DNA of 64,000 nucleotides from CAYRNY01 sp964425755 (lineage in GTDB: Bacteria; Chloroflexota; Anaerolineae; Aggregatilineales; Aggregatilineaceae): contig CAYRNY010000005.1 in NCBI GenBank assembly GCA_964425755.1, forward strand, positions 1-64,000, written 5' to 3'. The notes beneath the pieces are model-generated. The model was not told the DNA's origin. It searched no databases and saw only the letters and a list, made by a program, of their open reading frames with translations. The translations under genes were made by a program, and so were the position numbers. Position 1 is the first letter of the stretch. Each line of letters starts with the position of its first letter. This document shows positions 42,133 to 52,316 of this stretch, piece after piece.

Positions 42133-45100
42133 GTGACCGACCAGTTCAGGCCAGACCATGATGATCGCCCCCCGGAAAACGGGGAAAACGCGCAGTCGCA
42201 CGATCACGACGTGCCAGCACAGGACGACGCCGCGCCGGAAGCCGCCGATCCCGGTGTCCCAACGCCGGGCGTGCCGCTGGACGCCGTCCCCGACGGGACC
42301 GAGCCGGACGCCGCGCCGGTTGCCGAGTCGTCCACGCTGCCACCGGCGGACGAGGGCGGACCGCTGCGGGTGTCGTCGGCATACGTGGCGACCGGTGAAG
42401 CTGAAGCGCCGACCGCGCCACCGGCTGACGCGCGCCCAGCGCGGCGCCGTGTTTTGCCGCGTGTGGACCGCGCCGCGCTGCTGGTTTACGCGCTGTTGCT
42501 GGTGGTGCTGGCGCTTGGTGCGTGGCTGCGCTTTGACGGGGCCAACTGGGACGATTACACGCACCTGCACCCGGACGAGCGCTTCCTGACCGATGTGGTC
42601 ACAAAGCTCAACGGGCCGCTGAATTTCACCGACGCGTCGCAGGCTGAGCGTGACGCACACCGCCAACGCTGCGAGGAACGCTACCCCGTCTCCGCGACAT
42701 CCGGTGATGACTTCCAATCGCTTTTGGGCGCGGGACGCGGGCCGTACTTCGACGCCGAATGCTCGCCCTTGAACCCGAACAACGTGGGCGCGGGGCTGTA
42801 CGTCTACGGCGAGTTCCCGCTGTTCACGGTCCACGCGGCGGGCGTGGCACGCTCGGAGCTGTCGCGCGATATTCACGCGTTCCTGGAAGCGTACGACGCG
42901 GATGCCGCCGCCGAACATACGATCACAACGCATTGGGAAGGTTATAACGGGGCGCACCTGGTCGGGCGGTTCATCTCCGCGCTGGCCGACACGCTGACGA
43001 TCCTCTTTGTGTTCCTGATCGGGCGCCGGCTATACGGGCGTTGGACCGGGCTGCTGGCGGCGGCGCTGTACGCTGTGGCCGGGTTCCCAATCCAGCAGGC
43101 GCACTTCTGGACGGTGGACGCCTTCACAACGTTTTGGGTTGTGGTCGCGCTGTATTTCGCGGTGCGCGCGCTGGATGGTGCCGGCGCACTGCGCGGGCCG
43201 GTCCCGTTGCTGTACCTGCTGGTGTGGGCCGGTGGCACGGCCTGGGATGCGGCATATAGTGGGTATTCCGTGTTGGGGCTGCTGACGCTGGGCGCGGCGT
43301 TTGTGTTCAGCCTGCTGCTGGCATATGGTGTGCGGCTGGCGCTGCGGATGATGGGGCGTGCAGGCGGCGATGTCGTGGTGGCGGCATCGGGCGTGTTCGC
43401 GTCGGTGATCTACCTCGCGGGGTGGGCGGCGCTGATCGCGCTGCGGCTGGATGGCTTCACGCTGGATGGTAAGGTGCTGGCGCTGGGTTTCGTGAGCCTG
43501 GTGTACGCGGCAACGGGGCTGGTCGCCTTTATCGCGGCGGGGATCGTGCGGCAGCACGTGCTCGGTGCGGCGATCCCGCAGCGCCAGATGCTCGCGGTCG
43601 GCGCGGTAGGGATCGTATGGATCGCGCTGGCGGTGGGGTATATTGCCGGGGGATTGGCTCCCTGGAGCGCGTTATTCGTCGCGCTGGTGGGGGTCGCGCT
43701 GCTGGTCGCGGACATCACCGACCTGACGGATTATGTGCTGTTTGGCGCGGCACTAGGGGCGGCGGTCGCGGGACGCGTGAACGTCGCGCCGCTGGCGGGG
43801 ATCATCGTGGTGGCGGCGGCGCTGCGGGCACTCCCGGCGCTTGACCGGCGGATCCATCCTCACATCCGGGCGCGGCTGGTGTTCTACGCCGGGACGGGGG
43901 TGCTGGCTGCTGCGCTTGCGTCGTTTGTCGTGTTTCGCTTGCTGCAGCCGCACGCGTTCCAGGGACCGGGAATCTTTGGGCTGGCGATCAATCCCGGCTG
44001 GCGCGAGGACGTTTCGGATGCCGCGTACTTCACGTCGGGTGATTGGGACGCGCCGCCGAATCACCAGTGGGCCGACCGGACACCGTATTTTTATCCCTGG
44101 CGCAATATCGTGCTGTGGGGCATGGGGATTCCGCTGGGGCTGGTGGCGTGGGGCGCGTGGCTGGTCGCCGGGATCGGGATGCTGCGCGCGCGGCGGCAGT
44201 GGACGCGGCACGCGATCCCGTTCCTGTGGACGCTGGTTGCGTTCGGCTGGCTGGGCGGGCGCTGGGTCACGACGATGCGCTATTTCCTGCCGATCTACCC
44301 GACGCTGATTCTGCTCGCGGCGTGGGCGTTGGTGGCGTTGGTGCGCTGGGCGTGGCGTGCGTGGGGCGGCAGCCAGCCGCGACGTAGTCGCGGCTCGCCA
44401 CGCGTACGCGTGGCTGCGCGTAAACGCGCGGCTGCCGCCGCGGCGAGCGTGCTGCTGATCGGCGTGCTCGGCTATACCACGGTGTACGGATTCGCCGTGC
44501 ACAACATCCACACCCACCAACTGACGCGCGTCGCGGCGTCGCGCTGGTTCCAGGAGACCGTGCCGGGCGATTTCGGCATCTGGGTCGAAGGCGACGACGG
44601 GTCGCGGAAGATGGTCAACATCGGGCGTGGCGCTGTCTCCGCGCCGCCGCACGTGTTCCACTTGCCCGACGGCGCGACGACCGAGATCGCGTTCACGCTG
44701 CCCGCGGACGCGACGTTCGACGCGCTGACGTTCAACCTGCTCGGCGACCCGGCGCGCGATCTCGACGCGGAAGTGTTGCGCGTGCGCATCGTGCGCGACG
44801 AGCCGGAGCGGGGCCGCCAACTGCTGTTTGAGGACACGCTCGAAGCGGACCTGAACCAGGCCGATTCGCCTTACGGGCAATCGTACACCCTGCGGCCTGA
44901 CGAGGCGGTCGAACTCCCCGCGACGACCGGTGCGGACCAGGTGACAGCAAATTACACGCTCGAAGTCACGGCGCTCGAAGGGGGGGCGGTGATGTCGGTG
45001 CGCGAGATGAACGATCCGCCGGTCGGCGCGCTGCACGATGTGCGGCTAGACCTGCGCCTGGCGGCGGACGACACGCCGTATGCACTGGACCTCAATTTCG

Positions 45101-48100
45101 ATCACCAGCCGCTGATCAAGGGGCACGGGAATGACATCCCGTCGACGCCGACGCACTGGAGCAGCACGCAGGCGCATACGATCGCTTTCGATATCCCGAT
45201 CGATGGCGAGATCCGCGAGCTGGCGATCCCGCATCTGGGCGACCCGCTGAACGACGCGGACGCCGAAACCGTGCATTTCACGCTCACCGGGCCGGACGGC
45301 GCGACCACGTCCGCCACGCTACGCGGCGACCTCAGCGCGCAGGGCGATGCCACGCTCGGCCCGGCGCAGACCGTAACGTTCGATCCGCCGCTGCGGGTGC
45401 AGCGTGAGAACGCGCAAGGTGAGCGTCTGCAGGCCACGCTGACGATCGAACCGGAGGATATGGTCTATACATCGGGGCCGGTGATCGCGTGGGAAGGCGA
45501 CTGGGACGATCCCGTCCCCTGGCCGACCTGCCCGTTGCCGGATGACGTTGAGTTCCGCGCGGATTTGCCGTCCGGCCTGTCCAGCTATAACTGCGCGTCG
45601 ATGAACATGTACGGCAGCCATTACCAGGGCCTCAAGCTGTGGATGGTCGCGGAAGACAACGAGCAGAAGCGCACCGCGATCCAGAACGCGCTCGACCAGG
45701 CGGATTACATCGTGATCACCAGCAACCGCTTTTACGACTCGCTGTCGCGGATTCCCTGGCGCTGGCCGATGACGATGGCCTACTACCACGCGCTGTTTAA
45801 CGGCAACCTGGGTTTCGAGCTGGTCCAGACGTTCGAGTCACCGCCGCAGATCGGCCCGCTGCGCTTCGATGACCAGGTGCTGCCAACCGATGATCTGCCC
45901 GGTTGGCTGAACGAGCACTGGGAAGCTGAAGAAGCGTTCCACGTCTACGACCATCCGGTGGTGTTCGTGTTCGCCAAAACCGGTGCCTATTCGCCCGAAA
46001 ACACGCACGCGGTCCTGACCAGCGAATCGCTCCGCCCGGTGACGTCCGCCGTGCCGGGCTACGTCGCGGATTCCGAGCCGGTCGGCGTGGTCGTGCAGGG
46101 CGCGAAAGAGGCGTCCAAAGCGCCGACGCTGCTGCACCTGACCGATAGCAAGTGGCAGTTGCAGCAGGCCGGCGGCACGTGGTCGGACCTGTTCGACCTG
46201 GGCGCACTGCTCAACCGCAGCCAGATCGCCGCTGTGCTCGCGTGGTGGGTGCTGATCGTGCTCGCGGGGTGGATCGCTTGGCCGCTGTTGTTCGCCAGCC
46301 TGCCCGCGCTGCCGGATCGCGGCTTCCCGGCGGCGAAGATCACGGCCTGGCTGATCGTCGCCTGGGTCGCGTGGGTGGGCGGCACGCTGAATCTGCCCGC
46401 GTGGTCGCGCGGCGGCCTGGCGCTGATCCTGCTGGGTCTGGCCGCGCTGAGCTTGCTGGTGATCTGGCGGCGACGTGTCGCGTTCGTGACGTACATTCGT
46501 GCGAACTGGCGCTATCTGCTGGCGGTCGAGGCGCTGGCGTTGGTGCTGTATGTCGCGTTTCTGGGCGTGCGGCAAGGCAACCCCGACCTGTGGCACAACG
46601 CGTTCGGCGGCGAAAAACCGATGGATTTTGCGTACTTCAACGCCGTGTTGCGCAGCAGCGTATTCCCACCGCTGGACCCCTGGTTTGCCGGGGGCTATAT
46701 CAATTATTACTACTGGGGCTATGTGCTGGTCGGCGCGCCGGTTAAGCTGCTTGGTATCCGCCCGTCGCTGGCCTACAACCTGATCATCCCCGCCCTGTAC
46801 AGCATGACCGGCCTGGGCGTCTTCACGATCGCGTACAACTGGGTGCGCTCGCGTGCCGGGCATCACGGCGCGCTCGATGTGACACGCGACGGCGGGGCTG
46901 TGCACGTTGCTCCGGACAGCGCCGAACCGGGTATGGGGCCAGGTGACGCCGCGCTGCTGCCCCCTGACGAGGCGACCGAATCCGACCCGCGCCGGGGACG
47001 GTTGCCGCTGGGCAACCCCTGGGTGGCGGGGCTGCTGGCGCTGGTGCTGGCGCTGGTGCTGGGCAACCTGGGGACGGTGCGCGTGTTCGTGACCAACGTC
47101 GCCCGGCTGGACGAAGGCGGCTATGCCCAGCCCGCGCTGTTCCACCAGGTGCGCCAGCAAGAGGCGGAGGCGCGGCGCAGTGAGATTTACCAGGAATTCT
47201 ACGCCGAGGAGCTCGATCGGTTCAGGGACGAGCACGACGGGCGCGAGCCGCAGACCACCGAGGAAATGGTTAGCGTCACACAGGCTGTCCAGGCGCGCAC
47301 GGATGCCTACATTGAGGATTACGCCAACCATCCCCCGCTGTGGGAGCTCTGGAAATACGAACTGGAGAATAACCTGGACACGCTCGCGTCCTTCTTCGGC
47401 GGGCTGGACGCGCTGCTTGCGGGCCGCGAGCTGCCGATGGCGACCCACCGCTGGTACTGGGCACCGACGCGTATCATCTCCGAGCTGCCCAGCGGCGCGG
47501 GCAACAACGCGATCGCCGAGATGCCGTACTTCACGTTCCTGTATGGCGACCTGCACGCGCACATGCTGGCTTTCCCGATCACGCTGCTGGCTATGCTGTG
47601 GCTGCTGGCGGAGATCATCGGGGCGGGGCGCGGGCTGCGCCGCTGGTGGGAAGCCGCGCTCGCGCTGGGCATCGGGGCGCTGGCGGTCGGCGTGCTGCGG
47701 CCCACGAATTCGTGGGACTGGATCACGTACCTGCTGCTGGGGATCGCGGGGCTGACGTATGTCGCCTGGCTCGATGCGGCGCGCCGCGCAGAAGGCCCCG
47801 CGCCCGCGTTCGAGCACTTGTGGGGCAGGCTGCGCCCGGGCCGCGTGCGCGAGTTGTGGTGGTTGCTTCTGGCGGCACCGCTGGGACTGCTGGCGCGCGT
47901 CGCGTTCTACGCCATGCAGCGCGTCCAGGCGGACGAGCAGGCCGCGCGCGGGTTGAAGCCGGGCGAAACCCTGATCGACCCCACGCTGACGCTGTCCGGC
48001 GCGCTGCTGTGGGCGGTCCTGGCGCTGGCCGTCGCTGTTGCGGTGTATGGTGCGCTGCTGATCGCGTTCCGCGCGCACGCCGACCGGCGCGCCCTGGTGG

Positions 48101-49437
48101 GATGGGTCGGGCGCGTGGGTGGGTTCCTGGCTCTGACGTTCGTCGCCGCGCTGCCCTTCACGGCGTATTTCGCCACCGCCTACACGTCGGTCAAACCCTG
48201 GGACCGCGAGACCACGCCGCTGTGGGCGTACATGTACGTGCACGGGACGTTTATCTTCATCGTGGTGGCGTTCCTGGTGTGGCAGTCGGCGCGCTGGCTG
48301 CGCCATGTAACTGTGCGCGACCTGCGCGGGCAGGCCGTGCCGGTGATCGTGGTGGTGGGGCTGCTGCTGGTGGCCGTCGCGGGCGGGATCGTCTACGGCG
48401 TGCGCGAAGCGGCGATCGCGCAGCTTGTCGTGCCGCTGGCTGCGTGGGCCGCGCTGCTGTTCTTCCTGCCGGGCCAGCACCGGCTGTTGCGCGCGATGTA
48501 CGCGTTGATCGTGCTGGCGCTGGCGATATCGCTGGGCGTGGAACTGGTCGTGCTGGAAGGCGATATCGGGCGGCAGAACACCGTGTTCAAGTTTTATTTG
48601 CAGGTGTGGTTCATCCTGAGTATCGTTGGCGGCGTGGCGCTGGCGTGGATGCTACAGGTCGCGTATCGCTGGCGGCTGTCGCTGCGCGTGCTGTGGTTGG
48701 GCGGCCTGGCGATCCTGTTCGCGATCGCGCTGCTGTATCCCGTGCTGGCGACGCAGGCGCGTTTTCTGGACCGCTTCGCGCCGGAGAAAACGCCGCTCAC
48801 CCTGGACGGCATGGACTATATGCAGTACGCTGTGCACGGTGAGCACGAATTGTGGTTCCCGCTGCGAGGCGACTACGAGATGATCCGCTGGCTGCAGGAC
48901 AACGTCGAGGGCACGCCGGTGGTCGCTGAGGCGCACCTGTACCCGTCTGAGTACCACTGGGGCGGGCGGATCAGCATCTACACCGGGCTGCCGACAGTGC
49001 TCGGCTGGCGCTTCCACCAGTTGCAGCAACACAGCCTGGACCCGCTGAATCTGCTGGTGCAAACGCGCGAGAACAACGTCGCTGCGTTCTACGAGATACC
49101 CGGCGAGGACGGCATCCGGACCGCGCTGTCACTGGCCGATCACTACGATATCCAGTACATTGTCGTCGGGGCGCTGGAACGCGCGTTTTACGGCGACATC
49201 GCGACCGACCCGGAGACGCTGCGCCAGACGGCGGGGCACTCCGAGGGGTTGGCGAAGTTCGAGACGATGGTTGAGCAGGACCTGCTGGCGGTGGTCTTCC
49301 GCGCGCCGCGCTGCCTGGAGTACGGCACGCCGGTCGAGGCGTGTTCGCCGGATCAGGTGTATTACGATACGATTTACCGGTTCGTGCCGGATACACAGGC
49401 CAGCCCGCCGAGTGCCGCCGCACCGGTGAGGCCGTGA
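42133..49437 (+). CDS. Giant fusion: GT-C glycosyltransferase-like module plus Chlor_Arch_YYY (DUF2298) module
   Basis: A 2434-residue protein in three parts. Residues 1-110 are a Pro/Asp/Ala-rich cytoplasmic region. About 115-790 is a GT-C membrane module with the acidic HLHPDERFL motif near 150. About 795-1350 is a large beta-rich domain predicted outside the membrane. About 1357-2410 is a DUF2298 module whose signature reads Y1525-Y-Y-W-G1529. Family TIGR03662 is known from Chloroflexota and Archaea and has no assigned function. The GTG at 42133 is the first start before the N-terminal region; its ribosome site is weak. A 61-bp palindromic element lies in frame at codons 748-768. The 935-residue paralogue of the second half follows 24 bases later. 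Confidence 0.88.
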   Translation: MTDQFRPDHDDRPPENGENAQSHDHDVPAQDDAAPEAADPGVPTPGVPLDAVPDGTEPDAAPVAESSTLPPADEGGPLRVSSAYVATGEAEAPTAPPADARPARRRVLPRVDRAALLVYALLLVVLALGAWLRFDGANWDDYTHLHPDERFLTDVVTKLNGPLNFTDASQAERDAHRQRCEERYPVSATSGDDFQSLLGAGRGPYFDAECSPLNPNNVGAGLYVYGEFPLFTVHAAGVARSELSRDIHAFLEAYDADAAAEHTITTHWEGYNGAHLVGRFISALADTLTILFVFLIGRRLYGRWTGLLAAALYAVAGFPIQQAHFWTVDAFTTFWVVVALYFAVRALDGAGALRGPVPLLYLLVWAGGTAWDAAYSGYSVLGLLTLGAAFVFSLLLAYGVRLALRMMGRAGGDVVVAASGVFASVIYLAGWAALIALRLDGFTLDGKVLALGFVSLVYAATGLVAFIAAGIVRQHVLGAAIPQRQMLAVGAVGIVWIALAVGYIAGGLAPWSALFVALVGVALLVADITDLTDYVLFGAALGAAVAGRVNVAPLAGIIVVAAALRALPALDRRIHPHIRARLVFYAGTGVLAAALASFVVFRLLQPHAFQGPGIFGLAINPGWREDVSDAAYFTSGDWDAPPNHQWADRTPYFYPWRNIVLWGMGIPLGLVAWGAWLVAGIGMLRARRQWTRHAIPFLWTLVAFGWLGGRWVTTMRYFLPIYPTLILLAAWALVALVRWAWRAWGGSQPRRSRGSPRVRVAARKRAAAAAASVLLIGVLGYTTVYGFAVHNIHTHQLTRVAASRWFQETVPGDFGIWVEGDDGSRKMVNIGRGAVSAPPHVFHLPDGATTEIAFTLPADATFDALTFNLLGDPARDLDAEVLRVRIVRDEPERGRQLLFEDTLEADLNQADSPYGQSYTLRPDEAVELPATTGADQVTANYTLEVTALEGGAVMSVREMNDPPVGALHDVRLDLRLAADDTPYALDLNFDHQPLIKGHGNDIPSTPTHWSSTQAHTIAFDIPIDGEIRELAIPHLGDPLNDADAETVHFTLTGPDGATTSATLRGDLSAQGDATLGPAQTVTFDPPLRVQRENAQGERLQATLTIEPEDMVYTSGPVIAWEGDWDDPVPWPTCPLPDDVEFRADLPSGLSSYNCASMNMYGSHYQGLKLWMVAEDNEQKRTAIQNALDQADYIVITSNRFYDSLSRIPWRWPMTMAYYHALFNGNLGFELVQTFESPPQIGPLRFDDQVLPTDDLPGWLNEHWEAEEAFHVYDHPVVFVFAKTGAYSPENTHAVLTSESLRPVTSAVPGYVADSEPVGVVVQGAKEASKAPTLLHLTDSKWQLQQAGGTWSDLFDLGALLNRSQIAAVLAWWVLIVLAGWIAWPLLFASLPALPDRGFPAAKITAWLIVAWVAWVGGTLNLPAWSRGGLALILLGLAALSLLVIWRRRVAFVTYIRANWRYLLAVEALALVLYVAFLGVRQGNPDLWHNAFGGEKPMDFAYFNAVLRSSVFPPLDPWFAGGYINYYYWGYVLVGAPVKLLGIRPSLAYNLIIPALYSMTGLGVFTIAYNWVRSRAGHHGALDVTRDGGAVHVAPDSAEPGMGPGDAALLPPDEATESDPRRGRLPLGNPWVAGLLALVLALVLGNLGTVRVFVTNVARLDEGGYAQPALFHQVRQQEAEARRSEIYQEFYAEELDRFRDEHDGREPQTTEEMVSVTQAVQARTDAYIEDYANHPPLWELWKYELENNLDTLASFFGGLDALLAGRELPMATHRWYWAPTRIISELPSGAGNNAIAEMPYFTFLYGDLHAHMLAFPITLLAMLWLLAEIIGAGRGLRRWWEAALALGIGALAVGVLRPTNSWDWITYLLLGIAGLTYVAWLDAARRAEGPAPAFEHLWGRLRPGRVRELWWLLLAAPLGLLARVAFYAMQRVQADEQAARGLKPGETLIDPTLTLSGALLWAVLALAVAVAVYGALLIAFRAHADRRALVGWVGRVGGFLALTFVAALPFTAYFATAYTSVKPWDRETTPLWAYMYVHGTFIFIVVAFLVWQSARWLRHVTVRDLRGQAVPVIVVVGLLLVAVAGGIVYGVREAAIAQLVVPLAAWAALLFFLPGQHRLLRAMYALIVLALAISLGVELVVLEGDIGRQNTVFKFYLQVWFILSIVGGVALAWMLQVAYRWRLSLRVLWLGGLAILFAIALLYPVLATQARFLDRFAPEKTPLTLDGMDYMQYAVHGEHELWFPLRGDYEMIRWLQDNVEGTPVVAEAHLYPSEYHWGGRISIYTGLPTVLGWRFHQLQQHSLDPLNLLVQTRENNVAAFYEIPGEDGIRTALSLADHYDIQYIVVGALERAFYGDIATDPETLRQTAGHSEGLAKFETMVEQDLLAVVFRAPRCLEYGTPVEACSPDQVYYDTIYRFVPDTQASPPSAAAPVRP
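44374..44434. repeat. Palindromic element inside the giant YYY gene
   Basis: Three perfect hairpins stand side by side: 44375-44383/44387-44395, 44397-44404/44407-44414 and 44416-44421/44424-44429. An outer 8-bp pair (44374-44381/44427-44434) encloses all of them. The 61 bases code for a basic Arg/Ser/Val stretch in a cytoplasmic loop. It looks like an inserted short palindromic repeat kept in frame. Confidence 0.65.
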
Positions 49438-49461
49438 CGTATACTGTAGAACTGTTAACCC

Positions 49462-52269
49462 ATGAATCTTTCGCTGATCGTTGACTGGCTGGGCCGCGAA
49501 GGCGGCAACATATTGGTGTGGTGGCTGCTGGTCACGCTGGCCGGGGCGACCGTCTGGCCGCTGCTGATGCGCGTGGCGCGCGGGCTGCCCGATCGCGGCT
49601 ATACGCTGGCACGCGCCGCCGGGCTGATGCTGATCGGGTTCGTGTTCTGGTTCCTGGGCAGCCTGGGGATGCTGCGCAATAACACGGCGGGCATGGTTGC
49701 TGCGTGGGCGATCGTACTGGGCGCGAGTTTCGCCGCCTATGCCACGTGGCGCGAGCGCCCCGCATGGCGCGCTTGGTGGCGCGAGCACCGCGCGCTGGTG
49801 CTCGTGACCGAGGTGCTGTTCGCGCTGCTGCTGGTGGGGTGGGCCGCGTTCCGCGCGCACCAGCCGGAGATCGCGAGCACCGAGAAGCCGATGGAAGTCA
49901 TGTTCATCAACGCGATCCGCGCCAGCGATGCGTTCCCCCCACATGACGCCTGGCTCAGCGGGTACGCGATCAGCTACTACTACTTCGGTTACCTGATCGT
50001 CGCCATGCTCGCGGACCTGGCGGGGCAGGCGACCGGCGTCGCGTTCAACCTGGCGATCGCGCTGATCGTCGCGCTGACGGGGATCGGGGCGCTGGGCGTG
50101 GTGTACAACCTCGTGCGCGCGCCGCGCCGGTCACGCGCCACCGGGCGCACGGAGCCGGGCGGCAGCGTCCCGGCGGGGCTGGCGGCGGGCGTGCTGGCGC
50201 TGGTGGTGCTGGTCTTCATGGGCAACCTGGGCACGGCGCTGGTCGAGCTACCCTACCAGGGCTACGCGCCGGACTTCGTGGACGCGGCGTATTTCGATTT
50301 CTGGGACGTGCCGGAACGCGAAGGCACGCTCACGGTGACGCTGGACGACGGCACGACGATCACACGGTTCGCCGATCGCGACGGCGACGGAGTCCCGAAC
50401 TGGGATGATGAGCCGCTGCCGTTCGACGAATGGTCATTCACCTGGGGGCTGGGCTGGCGCTACAGCCGCATCGTGAACGACCGTGACCTGAACGGGCGCC
50501 CGCTGGACGTCCAGCCGATCACCGAGTTCCCGAACTTCAGCTTCGTGCTGGCCGACATCCACCCGCACGTGCTGGCGCTGCCGTTCGCGATGCTGGCGGT
50601 CGGGCTGGCGCTGAGTCTCGTGCTGCACGGGGCGGAGCTGCGCGCGTGGGAGTACGTACCGTATGCGCTGTGGGTCGGCGGCATGATCTTCGTCAACTCG
50701 TGGGATGCGAGTTACCTCGTGCTGCTGGTGGGCGCGGAAGCGCTGCGCCGCCTGATCCGCAGTGACGGCGTGCTGCACCCGCACGATATCCTGCTGACGC
50801 TGCGCTTTGCCGTGCTCGTCGGCATGCTGACCGTGATCTTCTACCTGCCCTGGCTGGTCTCGTTCACGTCGCAGGCCGGCGGGCTGTTGCCCAACCTGAT
50901 CTATCCCACCGCGTGGCAGCAGGTGCTGTTGCAGTTCGGTGTGTTCCTGGTGATCCTCGTGGTCTTCCTGTGGCAGGAAACCGCGCGCGCGCGGGAACGC
51001 TTTAACTGGTTCCTCGGGCTGCTGGTAGTGCTGTCGTTCGTGTTCGCGGCGGTGGCTTTCATGGCGCTGCTCGGCTGGCAGGCGTGGGACCGCGCGGACG
51101 TGTTCAATAGCGTCTTCGCGGGCGTGAACCGCGCCACCCAGGGGTTTGGCGACGTGCTGCCGGACATCCTGCGCCGCCGCCTTTCCGGGCTGCCGAGCGA
51201 GCTGCTGTTGCTGGCGTTCGTCTTCATGGTCGTGGGGCGCTTGTTCGCACGCCGCCCGCGCGTGTCGGTGGCGGAAGCGGACCTCAACGAGCGCGATATC
51301 GGCCCGGACCACGTGGTCCGCGTGCGTGCGATCACCTACAGCGCGGCGACCGGGTTCGCGCTGCTGCTGGCGGGTGCGGGCGCGGTGCTGGTGCTGATCC
51401 CGGACGTGTTCTACCTGCGCGATAATTTTTCGGTGCGCATCAACACCGTGTTCAAGCTGTATTACCAGGCCTGGATCATGTTCAGCCTCGCCAGCGGTTA
51501 CGCGCTGTGGGCGATCCTGGTGCCCGCTGAACGCACGCGCGAAGCGGACTCGCGCCGGCGACTCGCCTTCGTAACCAGGCGTGCAGCATTTGGATTGCTG
51601 GCGCTCGTGCTGGTGTCGCGCGGGTTGCTGTATCCTGTCCTGGCGATGCAAGGGCGGGCGCTGGTGGATACCGGGCGGCTCAGCACGCAGGCGCGCATCG
51701 ACGCGTGCGAGGCGGGCGAGGAATGGGCGCAGCGGGCCGACGGATCGTGCCCGGAGCACAAGCCGCTGACGCTGGACGGCGGCCCGACGATGGTCGGCGG
51801 GGCGGAGTATAGCGCGATTCGGTGCCTGGCGGAGCTGGAAAAGACCGGCGATCCGGTGCTGGTTGAAGCGCCGGGCGGCGCGTACGAGCCGCACAAGAGC
51901 CGCTTCAGCGCGCTGACCGGCATCCCGACGCTGATCGGGTGGCAGAATCACGAACGGCAATGGCGCGGCGCGACCTACCCGCTGGTGACGGATTGGCGCA
52001 TCGAAGACGGCCAGCGCCGCGACCGCGCGACCGATGTGCAGGAACTCTACACCACGCAGGACTGGGACCGTGCCTGGGCTATCATCGACCGCTACGGGGC
52101 GAAATATGTCGTCGTCGGCAGCGCCGAACGCCAGATGATCACGCAGCTGGCGGGCGACGATATGGGCCAGTTGCAGGAATACCAGCGCGGGCTGGATAAG
52201 TTCGCCCAGGTGCTGGAGCCGGTCTGCACGGCGGATGACGTGGCAGTATACCGCGTCGCGCCGGAGTAA
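49462..52269 (+). CDS. Stand-alone Chlor_Arch_YYY (DUF2298) membrane protein
   Basis: A 935-residue highly hydrophobic protein with about twenty helices. It matches the second half of the 2434-residue protein along its length, including the shared opening (a helix, then LPDRGY/LPDRGF), the EKPM.....NA segment near residue 139, and the signature Y172-Y-Y-F-G176. A soluble insert (about 275-345) holds a DRDGDGVPNWDD acidic loop that looks like a thrombospondin type 3/EF-hand-like calcium site. Near the C terminus a conserved soluble part begins around 770 with GGPTMVGGAEY. Function unknown. A possible role in transferring or moving lipid-linked sugar is suggested only by the neighbours. Confidence 0.88.
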   Translation: MNLSLIVDWLGREGGNILVWWLLVTLAGATVWPLLMRVARGLPDRGYTLARAAGLMLIGFVFWFLGSLGMLRNNTAGMVAAWAIVLGASFAAYATWRERPAWRAWWREHRALVLVTEVLFALLLVGWAAFRAHQPEIASTEKPMEVMFINAIRASDAFPPHDAWLSGYAISYYYFGYLIVAMLADLAGQATGVAFNLAIALIVALTGIGALGVVYNLVRAPRRSRATGRTEPGGSVPAGLAAGVLALVVLVFMGNLGTALVELPYQGYAPDFVDAAYFDFWDVPEREGTLTVTLDDGTTITRFADRDGDGVPNWDDEPLPFDEWSFTWGLGWRYSRIVNDRDLNGRPLDVQPITEFPNFSFVLADIHPHVLALPFAMLAVGLALSLVLHGAELRAWEYVPYALWVGGMIFVNSWDASYLVLLVGAEALRRLIRSDGVLHPHDILLTLRFAVLVGMLTVIFYLPWLVSFTSQAGGLLPNLIYPTAWQQVLLQFGVFLVILVVFLWQETARARERFNWFLGLLVVLSFVFAAVAFMALLGWQAWDRADVFNSVFAGVNRATQGFGDVLPDILRRRLSGLPSELLLLAFVFMVVGRLFARRPRVSVAEADLNERDIGPDHVVRVRAITYSAATGFALLLAGAGAVLVLIPDVFYLRDNFSVRINTVFKLYYQAWIMFSLASGYALWAILVPAERTREADSRRRLAFVTRRAAFGLLALVLVSRGLLYPVLAMQGRALVDTGRLSTQARIDACEAGEEWAQRADGSCPEHKPLTLDGGPTMVGGAEYSAIRCLAELEKTGDPVLVEAPGGAYEPHKSRFSALTGIPTLIGWQNHERQWRGATYPLVTDWRIEDGQRRDRATDVQELYTTQDWDRAWAIIDRYGAKYVVVGSAERQMITQLAGDDMGQLQEYQRGLDKFAQVLEPVCTADDVAVYRVAPE

Positions 52270-52316
52270 GCGCCATCCGGCCATTTATAAACGGGAGCAG
52301 GCAAGCGGGACAGGCA

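Noticed and set aside
45838..48480. Minus-strand open frame of 880 codons opposite the giant YYY gene
   Set aside because: The translation is a Gln/Arg/His-rich shadow of a membrane protein gene. It has no ribosome site and no domain.
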